DNA of 16,026 nt from JBGOUJ01 sp041477005 (GCA_041477005.1 JBGOUJ010000104.1:1-16026), one strand, 5' to 3'; shown: positions 1 to 8,615, counted from the first letter of the stretch. Numbers and translations: made by a program. Notes: generated by a model from the sequence alone, not told the origin.

Positions 1-29
1 CCTACAAAGCTTGTGAGGAGCTGTCCAAA

Positions 30-1592
30 ATGAAAATCTTGAGTCAAAATGGAAATTCTGGCCGGACCTGTGTGCCGGCGCTCTTATGCGGTTATCGCAT
101 GCGAATCGTCAGCGTTGCGCTTGTCAGTTTGGCAATGGCCTTGCCGGCAGCGGCACAGCTCCCGACTGCCAAGATCGCCGGGCCGCTGGTGGCCTCTGAC
201 AATCCCAACTATTTCAAGGACGCTAACGGTTCCGTTCTCATCTTGAACGGATCGCAGACGTGGAACACTCTTCAGGATTGGGGCGCCAATGGGTCAGTGC
301 AGACCTTGGATTTCAACGCCTTCGTCAATTTCCTTACCGCGCACGGACACAATTTTACCTTGCTGTGGCGCACGGAGCTGCCAAAATTCTGCGGCCTTCC
401 AACCACGGCAGGTGTTCCGCCCGATTTCTGGGCCGGCCCGCATCCATGGCGGAGGACAGGTCCCGGAAACGCAACAGACGGCGGACTGAAATTTGACCTT
501 ACGAAGTTCGACCAAGGCTATTTTGATCTCTTACGGGCTCGGACGCAGGCTCTGGGCAATGCCGGCATCTACGCTGGTATCTATCTATTCACGGGTGAGT
601 GGCTCAAAAGTTTCCGCTGCTCGAGCGACGGGCACCCTTTTACCAGAGCCAACAATATCAATGGCATTGACGACGGATACACCGCCGGAAAAAGGGGGAT
701 CGGCTCTATCACCATGACCGCGCCCAATGCCACTACTGGCTTCCAGGACGCTTATGTGGAAAAGGTGATCGACGCCTTAAACGATTTGCCCAACGTGCTC
801 TGGGTCGTTTCTGAGGAATCCTCTGCGAATTCCGTGTGGTGGAACGACCACCACATTTCGCACATTCGAGCCTATGAATCCAAGAAGCCGCATCAGCACC
901 CCATTGGGTACGGTACGATTTCAGGGACCCCGGATACCACGATGTACAACTCTAATGCGGACTGGGTTAAACCGCAAGTTAGGATTTCGCCGGTCAAGTC
1001 CTGCGGAAGCGGGAAGCCCCCCTGCAAAGTCAACATCAATGACAGCGACCATTCCTACTGGGAGATGTGGAACCAGACAGCGCAACAGAACCGCAACTAT
1101 GCCTGGGAGAACTTCATGAGCGGCAACCAGGTGCTTTTCATGGATCCTTACCTGGTGTACTACCCGCGCGAGAACCGGAATTTGTGCGTCTCTCCAACCA
1201 ACGGAGTCTGCAGGGCGCCGGACCCACGATGGGACAACTTCAGGGATAATCTTGGGTACATTTTGAAGTATTCGCACAAGTTGAATCTTGCCAACGTCAC
1301 TCCCCACGACTCTCTCTGTTCCACAAAGTATTGCCTTGCCCAGACCCCATCGGTCGGTGCGGAGTACTTGGTTTACGCTCCGTCGGGCGGCCCGTTCACG
1401 GTAAATCTCTCCGCGATGTCAAGTTCCAGGACATTGGTATCAGAGTGGTTCAACCCATCCACCGGGGCTACAATCGCCGGAAATCCGATTCCTGCTGGAT
1501 CATCCTCCCAATCGTTCACTCCGCCGTTGAGCGGAGACGCGGTGCTCTACCTGGTGGACACAAAGGGACACGCAACCTCGGCCAAGCACTGA
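30..1592 (+). CDS. Exported DUF4038-like glycoside hydrolase with C-terminal collagen-binding-like domain
   Basis: The 520-residue protein resembles the DUF4038 / GH140-type (apiosidase-like) barrel family, followed by the 'putative collagen-binding' beta domain. Residues ~46-420 would form the barrel. They carry NGSQTWNTLQDW near 73-84, a central LPNVLWVVSEES (253-264) with E262/E263 as candidate acid/base residues, and NDSDHSYWEMW (337-347). Residues ~440-510 (EYLVYAP...EWFNPSTG) match the C-terminal domain. A signal peptide starts at M24 (MRIVSVALV...PAAAQ), with likely cleavage after AAA at 40-42. The upstream start at 30 has a good GAGGAG nine bases before it, whereas the ATG at 99 has none. 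I keep 30, which gives an unusually long n-region. The protein probably cleaves plant or microbial polysaccharide outside the cytoplasm; the substrate cannot be told. It converges on a TonB receptor, a plausible uptake partner. Family confidence is moderate to high, and activity is inferred. Confidence 0.82.
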   Translation: MKILSQNGNSGRTCVPALLCGYRMRIVSVALVSLAMALPAAAQLPTAKIAGPLVASDNPNYFKDANGSVLILNGSQTWNTLQDWGANGSVQTLDFNAFVNFLTAHGHNFTLLWRTELPKFCGLPTTAGVPPDFWAGPHPWRRTGPGNATDGGLKFDLTKFDQGYFDLLRARTQALGNAGIYAGIYLFTGEWLKSFRCSSDGHPFTRANNINGIDDGYTAGKRGIGSITMTAPNATTGFQDAYVEKVIDALNDLPNVLWVVSEESSANSVWWNDHHISHIRAYESKKPHQHPIGYGTISGTPDTTMYNSNADWVKPQVRISPVKSCGSGKPPCKVNINDSDHSYWEMWNQTAQQNRNYAWENFMSGNQVLFMDPYLVYYPRENRNLCVSPTNGVCRAPDPRWDNFRDNLGYILKYSHKLNLANVTPHDSLCSTKYCLAQTPSVGAEYLVYAPSGGPFTVNLSAMSSSRTLVSEWFNPSTGATIAGNPIPAGSSSQSFTPPLSGDAVLYLVDTKGHATSAKH

Positions 1593-1615
1593 TCCTGGAG
1601 CCTTTCGGCCAGCGG

Positions 1616-1629
1616 GCCTGCCGCCAGGC
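1616..1629. terminator. Small hairpin between convergent genes
   Basis: GCCTG and CAGGC can pair around a CCGC loop in the 75-base gap between the hydrolase stop and the TonB receptor stop. The stem is only 5 bp and no T-run follows on either strand, so this is a weak candidate for a bidirectional terminator, favoured mainly by its position. Confidence 0.22.
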
Positions 1630-1667
1630 GGACAACGCGAGGAAGAGCTCATGCCCGCGCGTGCCGT

Positions 1668-4244
1668 TCAGAAGGCCACCCCCATCGAAACTTGATACGT
1701 CCGCGGCGCAACAAAATGCGTGCCGCCGAAGGTCGAGAGGAAGTTGTAGAGCGTCACCTTGTTCGTCAGGTTCTGAACGGCGAACCGCAGGGTGACGCGC
1801 GGCCCTTCCGCTTTGCGGAACAGGTTGTCGGTTCCGACCGCCACGTTGAACAGGTTGCGCGGTTTTACCCGGTCGAGGTTGCGATCATCGTCCTCCGTTC
1901 CCGTTTGCGGCAATGTCAGCAGCTTGGATTTGCCCACGCCGTCACAAGTCGTGATCGGCTTGGCGTACGTGGCGAATGTCCCGTCACAGGAGAAACCGAT
2001 GGTGACCTGTTGCGCCGCCGTGAGCGGCAGCACCGCATCGACGTCCGGCACACCGCTGACTACCAGGCCGCTGTCGTATCGCCACGTGAAATCGATCCAC
2101 TCGCCGTTGTGGGGCCGCTGGTATCGAAGGGCGACGGTCTGCTGATAGGCCTGGTCGTGATCGATTCGAAAGACGCCTCCGGACAACCCTCCGAACGGAA
2201 TCAGACCGCCTACTCCGGGCGGAAAATACCGCGCCCGGTTATGCCCCAGCGTCATGTACGCCTGGAACCCATGCAGGCTGATCGTACTCACCCGCGCCGT
2301 CACGCCATCCAGCTTCGAGTTGTGCCAGGCCGTGGGGAATGCGATTGGCGTGAGGAAGAGCACGCCGAAGTCATAGGCATTGTTGGTATATTTCCAGAAG
2401 TAGTCGGCGTCGACAATCGCCCAACGCCCGAGCCGTTGCTGCAAACCGGCGTTGAATTGATTTCTCCGGCCGGGTTGGATGGGGACGGCATCCGACCCGA
2501 AGACATTCTGAGCGAGACCTCCCGCGCCGCTGGCGCTCGCCAGAATCAGGTTCTCGTTGAAAGGCGTCTCGAAGGTGCGGGCGTACGCCGCTCGCAATAC
2601 CGTGTTGCTCGCGGCAATGAGATAAGAAACGCCCACCCGCGGCTGAACGCCGTTCGCCGAGGACAGCCCGTTGTACTGGTCATCCCGGAGGCCCAGGTCG
2701 AGGGTCAGGTTGCCCAGCTTGATTGTGTCCGTTACGAAGAAAGCGTACTGACTGATGTTGCCCCGCCCGTGGAACCCAAAGATGGAGCCGCCACGGGTCA
2801 AATCGTACGGCACGATCCCCGGCTGCAGGTTCCGATTTCCCATGTAGGTGGGATCGATATCCGCACAGCTATCGGGATCGGTCACGCCCGGCAGCAGCAG
2901 CGCGCCCCCGTCCCCATCCAGGCACACCGGATTGTAGTTGGAGTCGGTCACGCCCAATCGAAAGTTTTCGACCAGTCGGGTCTGCTGGATCTGGGCGCCG
3001 AGCTTCACATCGTGCCGGCCCCTCACGTACGAGACGTCGGCTTTCACGCCGTAGTTCGTCAGGAACCGGAGCTGCGACGCGGTAATGGGCGTGTCGTTAA
3101 ACGGATCCCGGCTCGCATAGTAATTGACCTGGTCGCGGCGCACGAACGGATTCACGGTGAGCAGTGTGTGCGCGTTGATCGTGCGCTGGTAACCGGGGGC
3201 GATGTTCCAGGTCATGGCGCGCTGCCTCTGATCTTGCACCAATTGATCGTAGCTGTTGGGGATCTGGAACCAGTTCCGCGCCGCGAAAAGATTCAAGTGA
3301 ATAACGTCTTTGCTGGTCGGCTGCCAGTCGAGCCGGTCGAAGACGCTCCCATTGTTTCCCTTGTCGTGAATGGGAACGAACTCGGGCGTATCCAGGAAAT
3401 GCCCCGACTGAATCCCGTTGAACGCGATGAAGTTCCCGAATTTGGGTCCTCCGAATCCTAGTGTGGCGCGCCCCACCCAGGTTCCGAACGAGCCCCACTC
3501 CCCCTCAATGTTGCCGAAGGTTTTTGTCACCCCCAGGGCAGAACGCGTCGTCGCGTTTACGATGAGGCTCGACTTGTCGCCGTACTGCGCGTCCGGCATT
3601 CCCGTGATCAGCTCCATGCTTTGAATCGCATTGACCGGGATCTGGGTCGAGAAGACCTTGCTTTGCTGGTCGCTGATCGGCTGGCCATCGATTACGAAGC
3701 TGGTTTGCGCATGGTCCCCGAGAGGATGGAAGAACCCGTTCGCATCGGCGGCCACGCCGCCGCTGCTGTACGTGACGGCCTGGCTGAGCTGGCCGCCGGG
3801 ATCGAAAGTCGGCAGTTTGAAAAGGCTGCTCCGGTCCACGTCCTGATGCGCGGAAGGATCATTTTCGATCATGACGCCGGCGGCCAGCACCTCCACGCTG
3901 GTGGCCTGCGCCGCCAGTTTCAAAGAAATGCTCACGGTGATGGGCAGAGAGCTGCGGACATCGACCGCTTGCGCCGCCGGAGCAAAGCCGGAAGCATCGA
4001 CTGTCAACTGATAGGGGTTCGGGGGAACGTTGTTGAACCGAAACGTGCCCGTGTTGTCCGTGGGTTGAGACTGCTCGTACCCTGTGACGGCGTTTCGCAG
4101 CACAACTTTGGCGCCGACGACTACAGCGCCGGACGGATCCTTTACGGCGCCAGTCACAGTGCCGCTGTTGATGGATTGCGCGTAAGCAGCACCGCCGGCG
4201 AGCAGAAGCACTTGAAGCAAAGTCTCCAGACTTTTGAACCGCAC
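1668..4244 (-). CDS. Oar-like TonB-dependent outer-membrane receptor
   Basis: The 858-residue protein begins with GTG. AAGGAG lies seven to eight bases upstream, which supports this start. A signal peptide covers residues 1-22 (cleavage after AYA). It is followed by a carboxypeptidase-regulatory-like beta-sandwich (~26-115, GTVTGAVKDPSGAVVVGAKV), a plug domain (~125-235, with FVIDGQPISDQQSK) and a beta-barrel. The barrel ends in phenylalanine (VSMGVAF), as expected for the outer-membrane insertion signal. This architecture is typical of the large Acidobacteriota Oar/SusC-like family, whose members are often 1000-1200 residues, so this one is somewhat short but intact end to end. It likely imports a large ligand such as an oligosaccharide or a metal chelate, energised by TonB-ExbBD encoded elsewhere. 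The hydrolase converging on it suggests a glycan, but that is only inference. No TonB box is obvious. Confidence 0.93.
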   Translation of the reverse strand: MRFKSLETLLQVLLLAGGAAYAQSINSGTVTGAVKDPSGAVVVGAKVVLRNAVTGYEQSQPTDNTGTFRFNNVPPNPYQLTVDASGFAPAAQAVDVRSSLPITVSISLKLAAQATSVEVLAAGVMIENDPSAHQDVDRSSLFKLPTFDPGGQLSQAVTYSSGGVAADANGFFHPLGDHAQTSFVIDGQPISDQQSKVFSTQIPVNAIQSMELITGMPDAQYGDKSSLIVNATTRSALGVTKTFGNIEGEWGSFGTWVGRATLGFGGPKFGNFIAFNGIQSGHFLDTPEFVPIHDKGNNGSVFDRLDWQPTSKDVIHLNLFAARNWFQIPNSYDQLVQDQRQRAMTWNIAPGYQRTINAHTLLTVNPFVRRDQVNYYASRDPFNDTPITASQLRFLTNYGVKADVSYVRGRHDVKLGAQIQQTRLVENFRLGVTDSNYNPVCLDGDGGALLLPGVTDPDSCADIDPTYMGNRNLQPGIVPYDLTRGGSIFGFHGRGNISQYAFFVTDTIKLGNLTLDLGLRDDQYNGLSSANGVQPRVGVSYLIAASNTVLRAAYARTFETPFNENLILASASGAGGLAQNVFGSDAVPIQPGRRNQFNAGLQQRLGRWAIVDADYFWKYTNNAYDFGVLFLTPIAFPTAWHNSKLDGVTARVSTISLHGFQAYMTLGHNRARYFPPGVGGLIPFGGLSGGVFRIDHDQAYQQTVALRYQRPHNGEWIDFTWRYDSGLVVSGVPDVDAVLPLTAAQQVTIGFSCDGTFATYAKPITTCDGVGKSKLLTLPQTGTEDDDRNLDRVKPRNLFNVAVGTDNLFRKAEGPRVTLRFAVQNLTNKVTLYNFLSTFGGTHFVAPRTYQVSMGVAF

Positions 4245-4492
4245 AGTAAAGTCTCCTTATTAATTAAGAATCTGAATCCGACCAGGACACAGGATCGAAA
4301 CGGCGAAACCCGTCTCGTGCAGCGATCTCCCGACTCGGAGCCGGCACAACGACATCGGAGCGAAAAGCGGGTGTTCCTAGCCCGTGGGCCGGGAGAGACT
4401 AGCTCCACCTTCGTCAGTATGAGTCGCGGCGGTCGGTAGGACCACAAGAAACTGGCCAGCGGACGGGGTCTTTCGATGAGTGGGCGATTTCC
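4245..4492. other. Intergenic leader region upstream of the TonB receptor
   Basis: No gene is supported here. The part nearest the receptor supplies its ribosome binding site (AAGGAG, minus strand, 4253-4258) next to an A/T-rich stretch around 4255-4270, which stands out in GC-rich surroundings and may hold the promoter. I see no convincing -35/-10 pair, riboswitch or RNA gene. The stretch ends at the 66 bp repeat at 4493. Confidence 0.5.
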
Positions 4493-4558
4493 CCAAATGA
4501 GCGGACAGAGGTCACCAGTTCAGGATGTGTCGCACGTGCCGCGCCCGGCGCTTGCTCA
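4493..4558 (-). repeat. Direct repeat copy A (LytTR 3' end plus flank)
   Basis: This copy matches 5847-5913 in the same orientation. The 42-base coding side has only two mismatches up to the last two positions, and the non-coding flank (CCAAATGAG.GGACA) has a few changes and one indel. Together the copies bracket one gene, the FMN-dependent oxidase. Confidence 0.85.
4512..4558 (-). pseudogene. Remnant of a LytTR response-regulator C-terminus
   Basis: On the minus strand the bases encode SKRRARHVRHILNW followed by TGA. This is the same ending as the intact LytTR regulator (SKRQARHVRHILNW, stop at 5867-5869). Homology stops just upstream of the serine codon, where the reading frame continues into unrelated residues. 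It is either the relic of a paralogous regulator or a duplicated 3' end made when the intervening oxidase gene was inserted. It is too short to function. Confidence 0.75.
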
Positions 4559-4609
4559 AGGCCCGACAAGACAGGTCGGCCAGGCGCCTGTCGCCCGTGA
4601 GCGGCTGGT

Positions 4610-5809
4610 CTAACCGGAACCGACTCTGCGCTCGATGCTCACCAGGCTGCGGTCGATCGATGCCAGGTCGGGACACCCGCATAGGCCCATGGCAAGGGCC
4701 AGTTCGCTCTGCAGAATCTCAAGGACCCGCTGCACCCCGAGCTGTCCGAAAGCCGCCAGGCCCCAGAGCGGCGGTCGCCCGACCATGACGGCCTTGGCGC
4801 CGATGGATAGAGCCTTCAGGATGTCGGTGCCCCGGCGAATTCCGCCGTCCACGAGCACCGGAATCCTGCCGCCGGCGGCATCGACGATCCCCGGAAGCAC
4901 CTCGATCGTCGAGGGCGCCGCACCAAGGTATCGGCCCCCGTGGTTGGAAACGATGATCCCGGCTGCGCCATGCTTCACGGCAAGCTGGGCGTCTTCCGGA
5001 CGAAGAATGCCTTTCAGCACCAGCGGAACCTTGCTGCGGGACGCGAGCTCCGCTATGTACGGCCAGGTGACGAACGCCGTATCTCGACGCTGCAGCCGGT
5101 AAGGACTCGGCGGACGCGGTGAAGCGTCAGGGGACCGCCGGCGGTTCTCTCGCAACGGATCCGGCGCAAGCGCTGACTGCTCTGTACGGTTTCGGAGCAG
5201 TCGCTCTCGGTTGGAGTTGTACTTGTTGTCGATCGTTAGAATGATCGCCTTGCACCCCAAAGCTACCGCCTTCTCTACCTCTTCGAGGGTGCTAGCCAGG
5301 TCCGGACCCGCCGAAAGTTGGCGCCAGAGCGGGCCGGTCGCCGCCGCGGCGATCTTCTCGAGCGGATAGCTGGAGTCCGAGCTGACCGCCATGATGGTCT
5401 TAACCGCACCGGCTGCCTTCGACGTTGCCGGCTCGCCTTCGGGATGTGCCAAAATGTGGTTTCCGGTCGGACACACCAGGATCGGCATCTCGATCTTCTG
5501 GCCGAGCAGTTCGAGCGAGAGGTCCAGGCGGCTCACGTCGACAGCCACGCGCGGGCGCAAAGTGATCCACTGGAACGCCTCGCGGTTTCGCCGCAGGGTG
5601 AACTCATCGTCGACGCCGCCGGCGATGTAGTCGTAGCTGGTCTTAGGTATCTTGCCGCGGCATATGGGCTCAAACTCCAACACGTTCAGCATGTCGGCCA
5701 GAGCCGCCATCCGCTCCGGAACGTACGGGAACTCCGGTTGCTGCGCGCGCAGCAACGGCGAACCGCCCAGAAACACCAGGAAATGTCGCAGGCCGTCGCG
5801 TCGGGTCAT
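4610..5809 (-). CDS. Tat-leader FMN-dependent alpha-hydroxy-acid oxidase/dehydrogenase family protein
   Basis: This 399-residue TIM-barrel protein belongs to the glycolate oxidase / lactate dehydrogenase family, which oxidises 2-hydroxy acids with FMN. Visible family marks are YDYIAGG (59-65), K266, the catalytic-type SNHGGR (H290, R293) and the FMN phosphate site DGGIRRGTDILKA (321-333). R201 sits in the usual RER position. Two departures stand out: the usual WFQLY reads WRQLS (162-166), so the second active-site tyrosine is serine, and the usual TVDTP..G.RE reads TIDNKYNSNRE. The N-terminus (MTRRDGL...SPLLRAQ, 1-23) looks like a Tat leader and suggests export with bound cofactor. GGAGG lies seven bases before the ATG. 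The gene is 57 bases downstream of the LytTR regulator, possibly cotranscribed, and is flanked by direct repeats. The fold is confident, but the substrate and full activity are uncertain. Confidence 0.88.
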   Translation of the reverse strand: MTRRDGLRHFLVFLGGSPLLRAQQPEFPYVPERMAALADMLNVLEFEPICRGKIPKTSYDYIAGGVDDEFTLRRNREAFQWITLRPRVAVDVSRLDLSLELLGQKIEMPILVCPTGNHILAHPEGEPATSKAAGAVKTIMAVSSDSSYPLEKIAAAATGPLWRQLSAGPDLASTLEEVEKAVALGCKAIILTIDNKYNSNRERLLRNRTEQSALAPDPLRENRRRSPDASPRPPSPYRLQRRDTAFVTWPYIAELASRSKVPLVLKGILRPEDAQLAVKHGAAGIIVSNHGGRYLGAAPSTIEVLPGIVDAAGGRIPVLVDGGIRRGTDILKALSIGAKAVMVGRPPLWGLAAFGQLGVQRVLEILQSELALAMGLCGCPDLASIDRSLVSIERRVGSG

Positions 5810-5846
5810 GGGAAAGCCTCCAGTCTCATTCGCCCACAGTCTACCG

Positions 5847-5913
5847 CCAAATGAGTGGACAACGGGTCACCAGTTAAGGATGTGTCGCACGTGCCGCGCC
5901 TGGCGCTTGCTCA
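5847..5913 (-). repeat. Direct repeat copy B (3' end of intact LytTR gene plus flank)
   Basis: This copy contains the last 15 codons and stop of the intact response regulator plus 20 bases downstream. It is the partner of 4493-4558 in the same orientation. Confidence 0.85.
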
Positions 5914-6619
5914 CGATGAACTCCTGGCCGTTGCTCAGGGTGAGCAGCCAGCGCTGGCTGCTCAGGCCGCTCATCTTGCGCACATGATCCACGTTTACCA
6001 GCGCGTTGCGATGGATACGCTCAAAGCCGCTGGCGCCGAGCTTCTCCTGGATCACCTTCAGTGGCTGCGTCGCCAGGTAGCGCTGCTTGACCGTAACGAT
6101 CCAAACCAACTCGCAATCCGCTTGAAAGGCAAGAATGTCCTGGGTGTTGAGAAGAAAGAATTCCTCCCCGTGGCGGCCGACTACCTTGCGCGTTCTGGCG
6201 CCGCCGGAGGGACCCGCGACCTCCTGCAAGCGCGTCACGCTCTCGGCCACCCGGAGCGAGCTGCCCAGCAAATGGCGAACCCGCTCCAGCGACTGCATCA
6301 GCCGCGTTTGGCCGACCGGTTTCAGCAGATAGTCGACGGCCCCTGCCTCGAATGCCTGAATCGCATACTTGTCGTAGGCCGTGACAATCACAATCACCGG
6401 CAAATGGTCGGCCTCGAGGCGCCGGACAACGTCGAAGCCGTTCATCACCGGCATCTGCAGATCCAGAAAAACGACATCGGGTTCTCCCCTGGCAATCTGG
6501 TCGAGAGCCTCCTGTCCATTGCCTGCTTCACCGACGATCTTCACATCTTTGACCAGCTCCAGCTCCTCGCGGAGCACTTTCCGTGCAATCGGCTCGTCAT
6601 CCACGATCAGGGCGCGCAT
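5867..6619 (-). CDS. LytTR-family response regulator
   Basis: The 250-residue protein has an N-terminal receiver domain (1-~120) and a C-terminal LytTR DNA-binding domain (~140-250), the AlgR/AgrA/LytT type that binds DNA through beta strands. The receiver is complete: acidic pair D7/D8, phospho-acceptor D53 in FLDLQMPVMNG, T80 and K100 in LLKPVG. The LytTR part shows HRNALVNVDHV and ends in VSKRQARHVRHILNW. It follows the LytS-type kinase gene with a 121-base gap and is surely its partner, acting as a cytoplasmic transcription regulator. Only a weak purine-rich site (TAAGAG) precedes the ATG. Its targets are not known; the downstream oxidase gene is one candidate. The last 15 codons and 20 bases of 3' flank are repeated at 4493-4558. 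Confidence 0.95.
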   Translation of the reverse strand: MRALIVDDEPIARKVLREELELVKDVKIVGEAGNGQEALDQIARGEPDVVFLDLQMPVMNGFDVVRRLEADHLPVIVIVTAYDKYAIQAFEAGAVDYLLKPVGQTRLMQSLERVRHLLGSSLRVAESVTRLQEVAGPSGGARTRKVVGRHGEEFFLLNTQDILAFQADCELVWIVTVKQRYLATQPLKVIQEKLGASGFERIHRNALVNVDHVRKMSGLSSQRWLLTLSNGQEFIVSKRQARHVRHILNW

Positions 6620-6740
6620 GCTCTTAGAAATCGTTTCTTTAGGTGTACCTCGGAAGCTCTTCGCCGGCGCAACACTACCCGATGGCCGGGCGTATTTTGC
6701 ATATGGACGGGCGGATTGTGCTTGTGAGCGGAACGAACCC

Positions 6741-8615
6741 TCAGGAACGAACCAACTCGGAAACAGCCGCCGGAATCACAAACTCAACCGAGCTGCCGGT
6801 CGGCGAGAAGGAAATCGCCAGGTCGCACTGGGGCCCGTAGCAAAGCTTCAGGCGCCGGCGCACGTTCTCGAGTCCCAGACCGGAGCCCGTCTTGGCCTGC
6901 GGGTTGTTCGCCCGGCCGCTTCCCGAATCTCCCACCCGAATCCGTAAGCCGCCCTCTGTCATTTCCGCCCGTACACTGACGCACCCGGGGTCCGGACTCG
7001 CCGCGATACCGTGCTTGACGGCATTCTCGACCAATGGTTGCAAAGACAACATGGGGATCGGCACGGGAAGCGCCGCGGGATCTACGCATATCTCCTTGCG
7101 CAGGCGCTTCCCCAGTCGCAGCGACTCGATCTCGAGATAAGCTTCCACGATGCGCAGCTCCTCCGAGAGCGGCAGGAAGACCTTTTCGGACTGGAGGAAA
7201 TAGCGAAAGATATCGGCGAGATTCACCACGGTCCGCCGCGCCTCGGCCGCCCCGCGCGGAATGGTTCCATACAGCGTGTTCAGCGAGTTGAACAAAAAGT
7301 GCGGATTGATCTGCGCCTGTAGCGCGCGCAACTCGGCCTGGGAAACCAGGCGCTGCATCTCGCTGTTGCGAAGGCGCTCCACCTGCTCGACGATCGCGGC
7401 AGCCAACCGGTCCAACCCCTCCAACTCCTCGCTCAGGTACCGGCGTCCCCCGCGACGCCGTCCGAGCAGGATTTCCATGTGATCACCCCTTGAGAAGCGC
7501 AGCGGTACGATGACTTCCGCCCAGGGCGCTTCCAGGGACGCGCCAGGATCGCGGCGATCCGGCAAGGCGGTGGGCCTCGCGAGAACGCCTTCCGGAGTCC
7601 CGCTATCGCGAACCAGGACTGCCTCCGCCGACGTATACTCTCGCGCCAGCTCGGCGGCCTGCTGGACGAAAGTCGCTTCCTCCGGCGCCAGCGCACCGAG
7701 CTTCTGGATCCCTTGCACCGTCCCATCAAGATCGGGCCGCCGGAACACCGCCCGTGTCAACCAGCGCTGCAACAACCATCGGACTTGAGCGAACAGCACC
7801 AGAAGCAGGCAAATTGCGACCGCCAGCAGACCTTGGAGCAACGGATCGCCCGCGGCGCGCCGCACCAATTGAAACTGCCTTTCGATAACAATCGCAACAG
7901 TCGTGAAGCCGGCTGCCGCCAGCGTATTTACCAGCAGCCGCAAGAAGGCGTCGAGCATGAGAAAGCGATAGTCTTGCAGCAGGACGAACAGGGCCAGCGG
8001 AATTCCCGCATGGTGAACTGCCACCTCGCCCGACCATGCCAGGTGCCCATGGCCGGTGCTGAAATGGGCGAAGGATACAGCAAAAAGAAACAAGCTCATG
8101 GCGCCGAAAAGCCGCGAGCTCGTCTGCCGGTTGCCCCGTGGTGCGCGCAGAGCGAGAAGCGCGATGGCAATCACCGTCAATAGACCGAAGCCCAACGTGA
8201 TCGTCCACAGGGCCGCCTGGCTGAGCGCGAGCGGTCTCGAACGGAGTTCGCCGGCGTGCATCACAACGGCTGCTACGCTCAGGACGTAACCCGCTCTCGA
8301 CACGGCCGGGAGCGTGGATCCCAGGGACAGATGCAACAAAAGAGCGGGCAGCAAACTCAGAATGGAGAAGCTTGTCGCCACCAGCAGATCCACATGGGCC
8401 CATTGGTAGTGCGCCGCCGCAAGCGCCGCCAGCGAGCCCAGATTCCACAGTTGGGCTAACAGCGCGATCGCTACCGGTAAGCGGCGCGCCGCCAGGCTCG
8501 CTCTTCGCCGGTCGTGAAGCAGCAGATAGAGGACGAGTCCGAACAAGACCACGCCCGCGCAGTGGCCGATCGTGTTGACCAGCAGTGGTTCTCGAAATCC
8601 GATCGAGTCCGGCAT
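6741..8615 (-). CDS. LytS-type membrane sensor histidine kinase
   Basis: I choose the ATG at 8615 (624 residues), because the 92 codons that remain open upstream read like non-coding sequence, and the chosen start leads straight into the first membrane helix. Seven or eight hydrophobic segments fill ~15-280. A short GAF-like linker follows (~310-385), then a coiled segment, then the HisKA_5/LytS-type phosphoacceptor QINPHFLFNSLNTL with H439. The ATPase domain has the N box LVENAVKH (528-535), DSGSG (563-567) and TGSGLGL (576-582). The kinase sits in the inner membrane, autophosphorylates on H439 and passes phosphate to D53 of the LytTR regulator encoded next. The membrane sensing domain is of no type I can name, so the signal is unknown. 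GGAG lies only three bases before the ATG, so the start is not fully certain. Confidence 0.92.
   Translation of the reverse strand: MPDSIGFREPLLVNTIGHCAGVVLFGLVLYLLLHDRRRASLAARRLPVAIALLAQLWNLGSLAALAAAHYQWAHVDLLVATSFSILSLLPALLLHLSLGSTLPAVSRAGYVLSVAAVVMHAGELRSRPLALSQAALWTITLGFGLLTVIAIALLALRAPRGNRQTSSRLFGAMSLFLFAVSFAHFSTGHGHLAWSGEVAVHHAGIPLALFVLLQDYRFLMLDAFLRLLVNTLAAAGFTTVAIVIERQFQLVRRAAGDPLLQGLLAVAICLLLVLFAQVRWLLQRWLTRAVFRRPDLDGTVQGIQKLGALAPEEATFVQQAAELAREYTSAEAVLVRDSGTPEGVLARPTALPDRRDPGASLEAPWAEVIVPLRFSRGDHMEILLGRRRGGRRYLSEELEGLDRLAAAIVEQVERLRNSEMQRLVSQAELRALQAQINPHFLFNSLNTLYGTIPRGAAEARRTVVNLADIFRYFLQSEKVFLPLSEELRIVEAYLEIESLRLGKRLRKEICVDPAALPVPIPMLSLQPLVENAVKHGIAASPDPGCVSVRAEMTEGGLRIRVGDSGSGRANNPQAKTGSGLGLENVRRRLKLCYGPQCDLAISFSPTGSSVEFVIPAAVSELVRS

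Noticed and set aside
1692..3461. A 589-codon open frame on the plus strand opposite the TonB receptor
   Set aside because: It is a shadow of the GC-rich receptor gene: the translation has no domain, signal or sensible hydrophobic pattern, while the minus strand gives a complete receptor.
4560..4608. A terminator after the oxidase gene
   Set aside because: Only short imperfect stems such as ACAGG/CCTGT are possible and no T-run follows on the minus strand.
5855..6727. A 290-codon plus-strand frame opposite the response regulator
   Set aside because: The minus strand encodes a complete receiver plus LytTR domain with all key residues.
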